Part shown: positions 1-11,437 of the stretch, piece by piece | Layout of the letters: the number at the start of each line of letters is the position of its first letter | How positions within the stretch are numbered: position 1 is the stretch's first letter | From: Maratus speciosus | Lineage: Eukaryota > Arthropoda > Arachnida > Araneae > Salticidae | Assembly (NCBI GenBank): GCA_963932465.1 | Contig: CAWVRF010001069.1 | Location: 1 to 64,000 of the forward strand | Direction of reading: 5' to 3' | Length of the DNA stretch: 64,000 nt | Position numbers and translations under genes: made by a program | Notes under the pieces: generated by a model | Database searches by the model: none | Told to the model about the DNA's origin: nothing | What the model saw: only the letters and a program-made list of their open reading frames with translations

Positions 1-150
1 GTGACGTAGTGTGTCGCCCACGTAGGAAATGGAGAGGAAACGGCGCGTAAGATTTTCTGAACATTTTTCTTATAAAGGTTTTACTTGTTGCTCATTCATT
101 ATCTACATATATGCATAGCTGCAAACAATTTATTTTTATTTATTTTTGTT

Positions 151-187
151 TTATTTTATTTTATTTTATTTTATTTTATTTTATTTT
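151..187. repeat. (TTTTA)n microsatellite
   Basis: Seven or so uninterrupted TTTTA units followed by a T run. The open frame crossing it (111-308) is low-complexity Phe/Tyr/Leu and is not a gene. Nothing else is visible in the first 350 bases. Confidence 0.9.
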
Positions 188-346
188 TTTTGTTAACACT
201 ATTTCCGAATCAATCCTTAGCTTATTAAATTGCAGAATTTTGCGATTAATTAACGTTAAAATTAGGCAAAGATTTCTATTCGGAAGGAGTGATAAACAAA
301 AAAGTTGAATAGTTGGCAGTTAAGTATATGCAGGTAGATATATTTA

Positions 347-517
347 AAATTTTTATTTTGCTAAAGAAATAAAAAGATGCTTTACATTTTGCAAATAATG
401 CATGAAATATAAATATGCGGATTGGTGTGATTGGGGGGGGGGGGGGGGGAGGTTATTTTTTTAGTACTGCAGAATATTAGGGCTCCGGTACTTCTTTTCT
501 TAGGAATTAAGCCCTGT
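347..517 (-). mobile_element. hAT-like terminal fragment, minus orientation
   Basis: The reverse complement starts CAGGGCTTAATTCC at 517 and runs through a poly-G/C tract (about 432-449) into AT-rich sequence. The same order of blocks (CAGGGCTTAATTTC, GTACCGGAGCCC, poly-C, CATATTTATA, GCAAAATTTAAAGCAT) occurs on the plus strand at 10565-10735. Two dispersed copies plus a CAGGG-type terminus point to one end of a hAT-superfamily element; the superfamily call is inference because no partner end or 8 bp duplication is visible here. Confidence 0.5.
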
Positions 518-1238
518 AGTAAGTAGATTACGTTTAACATGCAAGTGCAATATGCAAATGTTTTTTAAAGATTCAGATTCTAAAGAGGTGAAGTACAAAA
601 GAAACGTTCTAAAACCACGGTTTCATGATGATTTTAATTGAAATATTCCAGCAAAGAACTCAACAAACTCAAGTAACGAATCTCAATATCATACGTCATT
701 TTCGATATATTTAACACGTTATAATTTATTAAAGTTTTCAATTTTGTTGGAAGATATAAAAATTCAATGCTTTTATTTTTAAAATCGTTAGTTTATAAGA
801 GAGCTTATCCTTTAAAAATAATAATAGGTTTGGGAAATCTGTGTCCTCCAGGTTCCTTGCGTCCCCCTTGAAAATAAAAAGTGAGGGGACTCCGTTCGTC
901 CGCGTCCCCCCTCTACTACACCACTGCTCTTCAATGCAATTGTAGTGAGTTCTATTATTTTCTATTATTTTGATAGAATGTTAGTTTGGGAAGGCAAATG
1001 TTTTTAGTTTTGATAGCCGCAAACTAGTGATTGTAAAATTGTCAAGCGATTACTCTTTCTGCGCACTCAAAAGATAACATTCTATTGTAAGAATTGCATT
1101 GAAGGGTGGAAAAAAAAGTACGTACACTAATTTACCCTTTATCTATTATTTACTGCATTATGATCTAATGCAATTTTTTTTCATGTAATATTTTTTTTTT
1201 TTTTTTCGGTTACTACAATGAAAATTAAAGGATATATA
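518..1238. other. Gene-free AT-rich stretch with a possible hAT-like terminus at 926
   Basis: No coding signal. At 890-926 a GC-rich segment ends CTACTACACCACTG, the mirror of a CAGTGGTGTAG terminus common in hAT elements, but no partner end is seen. The rest is unassigned. Confidence 0.35.
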
Positions 1239-1240
1239 TA

Positions 1241-1309
1241 CAGTGAAACCTCTGTGTAAGAGCCACCTTCTATTCCGTTGAAAATTGGCCCTTGAATAGG
1301 GGTGACCAA

Positions 1310-1342
<33 letters not shown>

Positions 1343-1830
1343 GAAATGAGGAAACCAAAACCTACATAGGGGAAAAAACTGTTTATTAACATTTTGAAAC
1401 TCTATACATGATTGAAATTTTTTTTATTGAGGTTTGTTTACTTTTCATATTTTTTTGGCAGACAATTTTGGTTTCTAATTTTCTTTTACTTTATGGAACA
1501 AATTTTTTAAATTTGCATCATTTATTAATGCTTTAGAATGAGATATTAGATTATTTATTTCTCATGGCGTTTCCTGACAGGTGTAAAAATTGTGCTCCAA
1601 TATGCATTCAGTTTTAGTAAATGTGCAATCTAGAATAACTTATTATTCTTGGTGTGCCCAGAACAAAGGGTCAAGTTCACTCTCCAACGGGTTAAAAGGG
1701 AAAACAAAGTGTGAGGAACAACTGTTTGTCTCATTTGTGGAAAAGTTTGTGGTCCTTCAATTCCCAGTGTGTGGTCCCCATTCGTCGAAGAATTCAAATT
1801 TTATGGTATTAAAAAAACAATGTTTTTGAG
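1241..1830 (+). mobile_element. Truncated Tigger/mariner-like MITE
   Basis: Begins CAGTGAAACCTCTGTGTAAG after a TA. The interior (a CTGTTTATTAACATTTT block near 1379, then ATTTGCATCATTTATTAATG and TGTGCTCCAATATGCATTCA) matches 16195-16640 of the complete copy at 16072-16876 in the same order. The right terminus is missing: homology fades near 1830. A 30-base A run (1311-1340) sits where the complete copy has a short A run. Non-coding; the open frame at 1590-1829 follows repeat sequence. Confidence 0.7.
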
Positions 1831-1854
1831 GTTTTATTTTGTTAGCAGTCTATG

Positions 1855-2500
1855 CCTAGTTTACCATCACATAAAGGTTTTTTGTAAATCGTAAATTTTA
1901 AAGTTAATAAAAGAAAAAATAGCGAAAATTTGATACTATAAAATAGATGTCAGTGTTGTGATTTTAACTTTTGACAATTGATTTTTTTTTTTTTTTTTTT
2001 ACGGCTGAATCTGAAAATGACCTTCATTCCTAACCATCACGTCACGATTTTTCGCAAATTGTAAAGTTCAAAGTTAAAATTGAACCTCCTCCCCCACCTC
2101 ATCGAACCCCTCAGCTGTTTAGCTGTAAGAATACCAGTATAAGCCAAACAATTGAATAAATTATTGAATTAAATAAAATTAAAAAAGTTTTACATCTATT
2201 TTATAGTATCATATTTTCGCTATATTTTAACTTTGACATTTACGATTTGCAAAAAAAATTCTAACGTGATGGTTAAAAATGAAAGTAATTTTCAGATTCT
2301 AAATAGTACATAAAGATTAATTATCAAAAGTTAAAAAACACAGCCATATCCTCTATTTTATACTATCCGATTTTTGTTATTTTTTAACTTTGACAATTTA
2401 TGATTTGCGAAAAATCCTGACATGATGGTTAAAAATTAAGTGATTTTCGGATTCAGTGCTAAAAATACATAAAAGTTAAAAAACAAAACCATCGCAGTCT
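1855..2500. repeat. Inverted and tandem ~170 bp repeat complex
   Basis: Three related blocks are visible. Block one (about 1855-2060) reads ACCATCAC, GTAAATCGTAAA, TAGCGAAAATTTGATACTAT, then GAATCTGAAAATGACCTT. Blocks two and three (about 2185-2340 and 2345-2500) read the same motifs in reverse complement (TATAGTATCATATTTTCGC, TTTACGATTTGC, GTGATGGTTAAAAATGA). This is one inverted copy followed by two head-to-tail copies, consistent with an old fold-back or minisatellite-bearing element. No target duplication was found. Confidence 0.55.
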
Positions 2501-3403
2501 TGTGTTATCTAATCTAACATTTTTTTCTTAAACAACTTGGCAGTAGTCTATCTGACAATCTTTGCGTTATCCTGTAAAATAAGTATAAATGATAACCACT
2601 GAAAATCATAGTAATATTAGATGGGCATCGGATTTACGTCAGTATGTAAAATTTCATCTCGATCGGATAAAGTGATTTAAAGTTCGAGTACAAATTTTGG
2701 ACTGGAAAAACATACATACGATCGTTGAAGTTAAATAAAAACTTATAAAAGTAACATAATTTTTGTTAAAAGAAATCATGAAAAGAAGCAGACTCAAATC
2801 CTTAAAAAATAAAACATACGTCAAAATACAATTATTTTAGCCAATCTGAAACTTAATAAAAGTTAACTCAATCGTAATATTTGTACGATTTTGTTTCAAA
2901 GCGCAGATACACATGAAATAAGTTTTTCGAATGCTTTAAGCACTTGGTATATGACCCCTCAAAGCATAACTGAACTTATTTGTGTTCAGATGGAGAAAAG
3001 AGGCATAAGTCATGCATTTTTAAAGTTTCATAACTAGGTCAGTTTTAGTGTTATACAAAAGGGACTTTTTTTGTCTTACTCATCAGTGTAATAGGAAAAT
3101 TTTACTTAAAATTACTTGTAGTACCGGAAGACAGTATAAAAATATAAATTTCGTAATTAAAAAAAAAAATATTTTTATTGACTCAAATCGCTTTTAAAAT
3201 ATTTCTTTACTTTATTAAAAAAATTTTTGAAATTGGAACTATATGTCTATGACTAACGGTTTAGGAATAAGCCATTGGACACCGTTGAGAGTGGACACCC
3301 TGTATAATATTTTTAAAGTATGGATAACGCGAACTATTTTTAACACGAACAAAAAACATTTCCCCGTGAATGTTCGCGTTGACGAGGTTCGGCTATATAG
3401 AAA
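2501..3403. other. Gene-free stretch; mariner-like terminus near 3291-3306
   Basis: AT-rich with no supported gene. The string GGACACCCTGTATAAT at 3292 is the mirror of the TATACAGGGTGTCC terminus of Tc1/mariner-type repeats (compare 56118-56131), but no partner end lies upstream. The segment at 2620-2720 (a TTTCATCTCGATCGGATAAA motif) resembles tails of non-LTR elements; that is only a style-based guess. Confidence 0.3.
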
Positions 3404-4291
3404 TCTAATATATAAAAATGAAAATTTGTCTGTCTGCCTGTCTGTAATGCTATACAAATCCACAGTTTGGAAGCCAGAATTGTGAAATGTTACGTACATG
3501 TGTATTGAAACACGGCCGAGGCAACTAAAGTAATCCCGAATCGAAATAATTTATAGTTAATATTTAATTAATAAAAAACCACCCATTTATCAGCAATTTC
3601 CCGTCAAATTGAAACATTTTTTGTGATAGTAGTTGCCAAGAATTAAAAATTCACAATAAAATTCTTACCACCACAAATACTTTCTACTTCAAGATTTCCA
3701 TGAAATAAATAGTTTGACGAATTTTTAAAAAAGTTAATATTATGTCACGACACTTTTACTGCAAGATTTCCACGTGAAAAATGAAAATGAAATAAATAGT
3801 TTGAAGAATTTAAATAAAAAGTGAATATTACGTCATAACATTTTTATTGCAAGATTTTCACGTTAAAAATGAAAATGAAATAAATAATTTGATGATTTAA
3901 AAAAAAAAAAAAAGTGAATATTACGTCATGTTGGAAATATAATGAACGTCAGCAGATAAATATATAACGTCATATGAGTTTGAAAAAACGTACTGAAACA
4001 CGATAAAAACCCAATTATGGAAATAGTGGCATATTTAAACATTTTGAGGTTCTCTGAATTTCTTTTCGCCATTTTTAAATCGATTCCATATACATACGCG
4101 TGTGTATGCATCTATATTAGAATTTACACAAAGTTTTAGGTCCCTAGAGCTCATTCTTAGTGAAAAATGGAAATAAAGATGGCTTTATTACTTTCTTTTA
4201 TTGTTTAATTTATACTGTATGTTTAATTTTGAAATCGAGTTTTCAAAACAAACATTCTTAAAATTCCGGCAACGCCGGGTGCTTTAGCTAG
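3404..4291 (+). mobile_element. Complete non-autonomous Helitron
   Basis: Helitrons have 5' TC, 3' CTRR preceded by a short hairpin, insertion between A and T, and no target duplication. All are visible. The 5' end reads TCTAATATATAAAAATGAAA at 3404, preceded by A. The 3' end has hairpin CCGGCAACGCCGG (about 4266-4278), then GTGCTTTAGCTAG ending at 4291, followed by T. Length is 888 bp. The interior has no Rep/helicase coding and holds three ~87 bp tandem units starting near 3702, 3789 and 3877 (motif GAAATAAATA). Mobilisation would need proteins supplied from elsewhere. Confidence 0.85.
3702..3930 (+). repeat. ~87 bp tandem repeat, 3 units, inside the Helitron
   Basis: GAAATAAATA recurs at 3702, 3789 and 3877 with conserved following blocks (GTGAATATTACGTCAT, TTATTGCAAGATTTTCACG). 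Internal minisatellites are common in Helitrons. Confidence 0.7.
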
Positions 4292-4534
4292 TTTATTAAT
4301 AAATTTTCTAATTAAAAGCATGTTTTTAAATAGAAAAAAAAAACTGCCTCGAATACATTTGGGTCTATTTATTGTATGTCATTATAAAAGAAATTTCTAT
4401 CAGATGATATTATGGAAATATTAAGATATAAATTTTAGTTTGTCACTCGGATTTAACATTATCATCCTCAAACATTGATCTTTCCTAACTCTGTGAAGAT
4501 TTAAGGGGGAAAGAATATAAATATAAATATATAT

Positions 4535-4890
4535 ATATAACCATTAAATAAACATTACCGACCACCAACAAAAACTGTGAAATTATGAATAAAATGACAT
4601 TAACAAATACAGTCCCCCCCCCCCCCCCCCCAACACACTTAACATAGATTCCAAAGACATAGTAAAAAACAGCAGAAATTGAATAACAGAAATGGAATGG
4701 TGGAAATTTGTAGAACTTGAACAGAATCTTCAGGTCCCAAATGCCTTAAGTTCCACAAATAAAATGTGTGGTTTGATCTTCATATTAGCCATAAATTAGC
4801 TAAAGAATATGAATTTGGGACTACCACACACATAAAACCGCGAGAAATAAACCATTGAACACCAATTAAGTTCAAAATGAAACAAGATTA
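4535..4890. repeat. Dispersed repeat, copy 1 (second copy at 57405)
   Basis: Blocks AACCATTAAATAAACATTAC, AGAATCTTCAGGTCCCAAAT, TTCATATTAGCCATAAA and GAATTTGGGACTACC recur in the same order and strand at 57405-57620. A poly-C run (4614-4632) interrupts this copy. I do not recognise the family; no reading frame survives in either copy. Confidence 0.65.
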
Positions 4891-7260
4891 TAAAGGATAG
4901 AAGAAAAAAAAATTACCAAATTTAAATCCATGCTGTCATAGCATTAGGTATAACATATACACTCATTATGTATTTTATTCTCATTTTAGATAGTATACTA
5001 TTAGAAATTAATATGATATTGTCCTGAGTAGGCTATAATTTAAATACAAGTTTATCGTTAACTTTATTAAATATGAATAAATTTAATATGAATTGATAAA
5101 TATATAACTACACCATTATACATATAAAAGTATCGAATCAACATCCATTATAAAATGTGTATTAGCAACGTAGTTCTAAATCAAATGTCCCATTTTTTTT
5201 AAAATAAATTAACCATTGCGTATTATCCAGACTTCCAGACAACGCCACCCTCCTGCGCACTCTAACATCTACCCACCCAAACGTCCTATAATAATTTTTT
5301 ATTATTATTTTACAATTTTTAATTTTTTATAATTATTTTCTAATTTTATATATATATATATATATATATAACCTTTCTCTGGGCTGCATTGATACATAGA
5401 ACTCAAATATGGTGTCAAAAGTGGGTGTGTTCGTTTGAAAATTCAAATACTCTAAATCAATCATTGCAGAAAATGTGACGTATCGGGAAAGAGAAAAACA
5501 GAACTTGTTGGAAATAGAACGATAAACTTTAATTTTAAAAATCCTGTGTAATATTTTGTAGTTGTTGATTTTGAATTTCTTTTATTTATTTCTTTTCTTT
5601 CTTATAGCCTTTTACATGGAAAAAAAAAAGAACATAAAGAGACTTTGTCAGATGTCACGTAATATCTATAAATAACCAAGTGTTAACAACTGTATTGATA
5701 AAGCACATAAAAAAAAATGAGAACACGAGCAATCACCTCGGTCCAACTATCTCAGAATTATCAAGAAATTTTTACAAATTCCTCATTCGATTTGTTTATG
5801 TTTGTTTTTAAATAAAACAGAAAGAAATCTAAAGCAACTATAGATAGCGCGAAGTAGACGATATAACTGATGTTGCCGTTGCCACTACCCTGCGATAAAA
5901 ATGATTGCGAAAATTATGCATAACAGGACACAAAAATAAAATGTTTTGATAAAAGAGACAAAACAAACGTTGCATGCATTTTCCAAAGAAATCGCAAGTG
6001 AATATGTTTTCATGAAACATCACAAAGACGCACTATTCTTGCGATTATAATAACTAAACAAATCGAAACAGCTGCTTGCATTGACAAATAGCTATTGAAA
6101 GTGGTAACCCTGCCTAATAGACAGACAAAAGTTCGCCACTTTGGCGAAGATCATTAGCAACAGATTGGCGAACGGGGTTGCCAGAAACGATAAATAATTA
6201 GAAACTTGAACCTGGATGGTACAGATGTTTAAACGCATGAATGACGTCACCCTTACATCATTCTCCGATACTCGTTTTCTACTCACGAACGAACACAATT
6301 CTTCCAGCTTGTGTTTTGATTATTATGCTTACAAACAAAGAGAGTGGAGAGTTTTTATTTATAATGCCGTAAGGTAGCATTTTGAAGACAACTGCAGTTT
6401 AGTTTACGTCTGCTTCAGTGAATCAGCCACGTGAAAATAACTAATAGACATGACATCTGAAATAAAATATTGTTAGCTGGGAAAGTTTTTTTTTTTTTTT
6501 TATCTTTACTTTTTTGAAATAATTACATAAACGGTAATGTATAAATATTTTTCCGATTACATGAAAGATGATCGTTCAGCTCAAACGCTACAGCTACCGG
6601 CCCGAGGAGTGAGGAGTGTCCGAAGAATAGAATTTATGTAGACGTGGGTGGGGTGGGGGTGGAGGGAGGGAGGAAATGATTACCCACCTGCTAACTTTGC
6701 TGCAAATAACAGTGACTGATCGACTGAGAATAACGTCTACTAATTAATGCTGTGCATAAATTACACTTCGGGGATCGTCTACTTATTGAAAATATACCAG
6801 CCTTTATTTTTCAGGGCCTCCGGGCAAGTATCATTCTGGGGAGGGGTGGTGCCCTTCTTTCTATCTATAGAAAATGTTTCCGAATAATGAGGAAGTGGTT
6901 AGTACAAAATTTCATACATAATGTATGTATGCATAAATTTCATACCCGATACTGTTCACATCTGTATACAGAGTATCAGAAAAGGTAGTCACAACTTTAA
7001 GAACAAATATTAGCAGGATAATAGTAGAAAAAAATAAAAAAAATGGCTGACACGAGTATTTCTTTGCAAACTTTTACTTTGCTTATCTACGTACGTTATA
7101 AAATGTCTAAAAAAAGTAACAAATTGGCCATAATTAATGGTTTTAATTGCCACGTTACGAGAAAACGTTAATAAAGAATTTCTTTTGTAAACAACAGAAT
7201 ACTAAGTTGTTACAATAAAACTTTAATCATTATTTTCTAATATTTCTATATGTATTTTCT
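4891..7260. other. Gene-free AT-rich stretch
   Basis: No supported gene. Contains a (TA)n microsatellite at about 5348-5370, a G-rich run at 6645-6672 that fits the four-G-tract quadruplex pattern, and a T run at 6488-6502. Short open frames (5838-6023, 6092-6298, 6752-6988) show no recognisable motif. Confidence 0.5.
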
Positions 7261-7608
7261 AATCACCTCATCGAGTTCACGGCTGAAATTCCAGAATTAG
7301 TTAAAATTCCTTTCGCATATTAAAACGCAATCAGTCTGCCCAGTCCTATCTTGGTGGAAAACACCTGAAAACCCGATTTTAGTGGTCGACTCGTAGGTTT
7401 ACCATTGTGTTTTCCTGCACCCAGTCCTCCATGTTTTCAAACCTTTGGGTGCAAGAAAACACAGCGGTAAACCTACGAGTCACCCGCTAAAATCGGGTTT
7501 TTAGGTGCTTTCTAACAAGTTATGACTTGGCAGACCGATTGCGTTTTAATATGCGAATCGAGCTTTAACTAATTCTGGAATTTTAGCCATGAACTCGATA
7601 AGGTGATT
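7261..7608. mobile_element. 348 bp fold-back (palindromic) MITE
   Basis: The two halves are reverse complements: left arm from AATCACCTCATCGAGTTCAC (7261), right arm ending at 7608 in the mirror of the same motif (GAACTCGATAAGGTGATT). Arms of about 165 bp match with scattered substitutions and small indels around a ~20 bp centre near 7430-7447. Conserved inner blocks include TATTAAAACGCAATC and ACTCGTAGGTTTACC. No coding. No clear target duplication at the edges, so the superfamily is unknown. Confidence 0.8.
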
Positions 7609-8087
7609 CTCTGTGCTGCCGCATCCCGGTCTATAATGATATAAGTTTGATTTTTGCATGGCGGGGGGGATACAAAAAGCAGAGAAAGGAAAAGGGACTA
7701 CACACCCTTCCTAAATGTTTGAAAATATATGAGTTTCGATCACTTTTGGGTAATTTTAATCATTTAGCACCTATTAATGAAAATCCTGATTTCTCCCATG
7801 GGGACCCCCTAAAAAGGAGGGTTCGGACAGCTGCCCCGCATACCCCTGCATTAGTCGGTCCCTGGTAACATCCGCTTTTTTCCTTGGATTTAATCAGTAC
7901 TGAGATGTATATAATTTACGAACTTTTGCTTAAATCTTCGCAGAGTTATAAAATAAAATGTGCTAGAGGTTTATCAATAAATTTAGGAAAATAAAAATAA
8001 GATCATGCAAGGAAAAGTATCAGAATCTTTCAATTAGTTGTAACAATAAGAATAAATAAAGAAAGAAAAGGAAATCTAATTCTAAAA
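7609..8087. other. Gene-free stretch
   Basis: Nothing supported. The open frame at 7647-7868 has no recognisable domain, and its GC-richer part (7790-7866) resembles the decayed CCCC-rich ends of hAT elements. Confidence 0.4.
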
Positions 8088-8089
8088 TA

Positions 8090-8763
8090 CAGTAGAGCGC
8101 CGATTATCCGAACAAGTCGGAACCGACCCTAGTTCGGATAAGCAAAATTTCGGATAAATGGATAGACAATTTAACGGATGTTCCTGACTATACTGAAATC
8201 TTCGCACTTTATCCACGCTTTAGACTGTCAGCACTAGTTAATGCTGACATGTTTAAAAATTGATTTTTGTCTTTTTATTTTATTTTTTTTTTTTGTTTAC
8301 TTTTTATTATCATTTTCTGAACTCCAGAGATTATAATTTAAGCAAAAGAGCTTTCGATTGTTGCTTGCTTCAAAGAAAACATTCTTTTCAATGCTGCCAT
8401 ACCTCGAATTCTTCTTAAATACGTTAGTTGAATAGGAACAGCATTCTTCTGCCGTTCGAGCCATTTCATAGCTGTTTCCAAACATTCAAAGGCTTCGTTA
8501 TGTGGTGGATCATTTTCAGAGCATCCGTTTTCAATTTCATTTTCATCTTGAATACCATCTACAATCTCATCATCATTTAAAATCTGATATCCAGGTCTAA
8601 TAAGGTGTTTGGATAAATGGAAGTTCGTTTAAAAAAATTTTTGAGAGAAATAGGCTGTTCGGATGGTTGGAAGTTCAGTTAAAAAATATTTTTTGAGAGA
8701 AATTGGCTGTTCGGATAATTGGAAGTTAGGTTAATTGGAGTTCGGATAATCGGCGCTCTACTA
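8090..8763 (-). mobile_element. Tigger-type (pogo) deletion derivative, 674 bp
   Basis: Left terminus CAGTAGAGCGCCGATTATCC, right terminus the mirror (GGATAATCGGCGCTCTACTA), each flanked by TA, the target of the IS630-Tc1-mariner group. Subterminal motifs TTCGGATAA repeat at both ends. The body keeps only the transposase C-terminus, on the minus strand. It is an internal deletion derivative and not an autonomous copy. Confidence 0.85.
8338..8607 (-). pseudogene. Tigger/jerky-type transposase C-terminal remnant
   Basis: Reading the minus strand from 8607 gives 89 uninterrupted codons to a TAA at 8338-8340. It starts with RPGYQILNDDEIVDG, passes an acidic stretch, then NEAFECLETAMKWLERQK and a basic tail (LRRIRGMAALKR). 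The pattern of acidic linker, then a helix with ECLETA..WLE, then a Lys/Arg tail is the usual end of Tigger/jerky DDE transposases, after the catalytic domain. The helix-turn-helix DNA-binding part and the DDE core are absent, so it is non-functional. The open frame 8297-8485 is a shadow in another frame. Confidence 0.75.
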
Positions 8764-9559
8764 TAAACTAATTTATATAAATAAAAAAGAACTTTTCTAA
8801 AATTTTCCTTACAGAGGCTGCAGATAATAACGGTAAAGGTCTCCATAGGACTTTAAAAAGTAGAGGAGAAGGTCCAAATACCGGCTACTAAGGTGTTCTG
8901 AGAACTGAGCGCAGCGTAGCCTAGCGGTGATTGGCAGAGTTTGTAACTTTAATTGAGAGAAGAAAGTTACGAAAAGTAGGTCGCTAAAGTCTGTCTCATA
9001 TAGAAATAGTAAATGCAAAAGTGTCGAATCTACGAAATCTGGTACATCAAAAGTTTTTCAGATATGTGTTTATCATTTTTTTTTTAAATATACTGATCGT
9101 ATATTGGCTTGAATTGTTGATTAAGTTATTTTCTAGATATATTTAGCTCTCAATTGCCACGCGCACTGTATTGGTATTTTATTATATGAATGAGTAATAC
9201 CGATTTTAATTTAAACGTAGCAGTGGTCCGAATACTGGCTATCTAGAGTGGTCTAAATACCGGCTAGCCGGTATTTGGACCTCTCTCGGTTGCTCTGCTT
9301 GAAGGGAAGGAAAATAAATTAATTAAAAAAGTTCCATAATTAATAAATTAATTTAAATGGTTCAGAAATAGTTCCAGTCCCATTTCGCAATATGAAAAAA
9401 GCAACTGTGGCCGTAATTCTTCAGGACCGACACAGGTTACCGAATCACTTTCCAAAAAAGCGCTGTTGGACACTGCAAAATTGCCTGTAATAAATGTGAA
9501 GAGAAAGAAAAAAGAATGACGGAGTAAACCAGGCGAAAGAGGCAGAAATTTGATTTTAA

Positions 9560-9870
9560 CCCTCTCGCTGCGCAACCCGAGATTTCCTCGGGCAACGTAA
9601 AAGTAGCAAAATTTGCGCAACCCGAGATTTCCTAGGGGATGCATTTTTTTCGTCTAATTAGCTCTCCTTGATTATTCCCACCAGTTATTTTTTTATCGTA
9701 AATTTTGCGTTATTTAATCGGAGCATTTTCCCGATTAAATTAGACAAAAATTTTTGTTTTAAAAAACCGGTGACAAAAAGAATAAAAATTCTTAAAAGAC
9801 GCTCGTCGCGAAGAGGTTAAATACGCAATTTTTGAAGCTATTTTGATAAAACAATTACGCAGCGAGAGGG
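9560..9870. mobile_element. piggyBac-type MITE, 311 bp
   Basis: Flanked by TTAA on both sides (9556-9559 and 9871-9874), the diagnostic piggyBac target. Terminal inverted repeats CCCTCTCGCTGCG and CGCAGCGAGAGGG are perfect. Two copies of GCGCAACCCGAGATTTCCT sit near the left end. No coding. It lies in the coding remnant of the surrounding pogo-like element. A related piece without ends is at 14466-14640. Confidence 0.9.
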
Positions 9871-9874
9871 TTAA

Positions 9875-10008
9875 AAAAGTGAAAAAGGAAAATATCCAAC
9901 AGAGGAAGATGATAAATTTGTGTCTTCTGCATGGATGCTTTCTCTGTGGACAAGAATGGGGGAGGGGATTTTGGGTTCAATGTTAAGAATGCAATATGTG
10001 GGCTGATA
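9875..10008 (+). pseudogene. pogo-type transposase C-terminal zinc-finger remnant, 5' part
   Basis: The frame reads KKVKKENIQQRKMINLC, then CFLCGQEWGRGFWVQC, one in-frame TAA, then ECNMWAD to the insertion point. Spaced Cys pairs with W.QC..C..W match the small zinc finger found at the C-terminus of many pogo/Tigger-like arthropod transposases. The residue after W-A, usually His, is Asp. The 7.7 kb hAT insertion interrupts the frame at 10008/17720, where it resumes. Confidence 0.6.
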
Positions 10009-10564
10009 CAGGGGCGCGCCGACCCAGTGTGCAAAGTGTGCACCGCACACAGGCGCCAGAATACTAAAGGCGCCCAAATATTTTAGGCGAAGCTGAAATA
10101 TTTGAAATTTTTTTATTTAATTTAAATTTATTAAACTCGAAAGTGGTTTATTTCTGATACATTTATGAATTTATTTTTATTTTAAAAATATATAAAATTT
10201 GCAGATGTTTTTCAGCGGCGTAGCTTTAGGAGGGATGGGGTCTCAAGCCGAAAGGCGCCAAGGTGTCGAAAGATAAGTTGAATGTTAACGGCCGAAGGGC
10301 GCCACATAAGTTTTAACGGCGCCTTCAAGCGACTGAAATACATTTAAAAAAAAGAAGCTAGAAACTTTACAAATTCGGAAAGAAAACCGCGAATGCCGTG
10401 TTTGGCATCCCTGCTCTAGATCAGGCTGTTCCAACCTTTCCGAAAACAGGATGCGCATTGCAGCTGGTGGCAAATATGGATGGACTCCATTATTCAAATG
10501 ATTGAAAATATGTAACACTTGTATCTTATTGTAGTATTGGTAGCGATAGACATACTGACGATCA

Positions 10565-10740
10565 GGGCTTAATTTCTAACAAAAAAGTACCGGAGCCCTA
10601 GTATTTCGCGGTACCGCTACTAACAACCGTACCGTTTCCCTCCCCCCCCCCCTGTCACTCCAATCTGCATATTTATATATCGTACATTATTTGCAAAATT
10701 TAAAGCATTTTTTTTTATTTAGCAAAATAAAACTAGTATG
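10565..10740 (+). mobile_element. hAT-like terminal fragment, plus orientation
   Basis: CAGGGCTTAATTTC start followed by the same ordered blocks as the minus-strand copy at 347-517, including the poly-C tract (10641-10651). No matching right end was found; it may be truncated. Confidence 0.45.
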
Positions 10741-10859
10741 TTGTGGCCATCACAAAACTTTCTTCTATCTCATACATGTCAATGCTTCAAAATTCGCTAT
10801 CACAGTGCCAAATTAAATGGCAATCTGTGCTCATCATGAGAATTCTAAAAAGATGAAAT

Positions 10860-11437
10860 TCCGTGCATTAGTTCTCGAGGTGTCGCTGAAATCGTGTAAA
10901 TCCAGCAAAATGCAGCAATGCAGCGCCACCTATTGGGTTATTTACACCCGAACCTAATTATCATCAACTTAAGTCAACATCTAACTGAATATGAAGTTTG
11001 AGGAAAATTCGTGCATTAGTTCTTGAGATAGAGCTATTGCGCAAATCACGAAAAATGCAGCATAGCAGCGCCACCTGTTGAGCGATTTACACCAACACGT
11101 AGTTAGCATCATTTCATATCAAAGAGTAACTGAATCTGAAGTTTGATGAAAATGTGTCCATTCGTTCTTGAGATAGAGCCGAGGATAGAGTTATTGCAGA
11201 ACTCGTGTAAATCCTGCAAAATGCAGCCTAGCAGCGCCACCTGTTGGGCGATTTACACCAAAACGTAAACAGCATCCATTTATGTCAAGGACTAACGGAA
11301 CCTGAAGTTTTATGAAAATCCGTGCATTAGTTCTTGAGATACAGCTATTGCGGAAATCGGAAAAAAATGCAGCATAGCAGCGCCACCTGTTGAGCGATTT
11401 ACACCAAAAACTAATCAGCACCAATTTTCATCAGGGA
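10860..11437 (+). repeat. ~150-165 bp tandem repeat, 4 units plus a fifth beyond hAT B
   Basis: The motif GTGCATTAGTTCTTGAGATA (with variants) starts near 10863, 11012, 11157 and 11322, and again at 15056 beyond hAT insertion B, so the array was split. Each unit also carries AGCGCCACCTGTTG and GATTTACACC. The array ends at 15060-15235 with a CACACAGACAGACA run and a TTTCCTCTT...AAGAAAGTA hairpin, which look like the tail of a non-LTR or similar dispersed element (inference). Confidence 0.75.

Noticed and set aside
432..449. Poly-G/poly-C runs as regulatory elements
   Set aside because: Several occur next to hAT-like ends and look like homopolymer drift; no other regulatory signal around.
3239..3499. 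Two overlapping opposite frames of 80-86 codons
   Set aside because: They cross a mariner-like end and the Helitron 5' border and share no codon-like signal.
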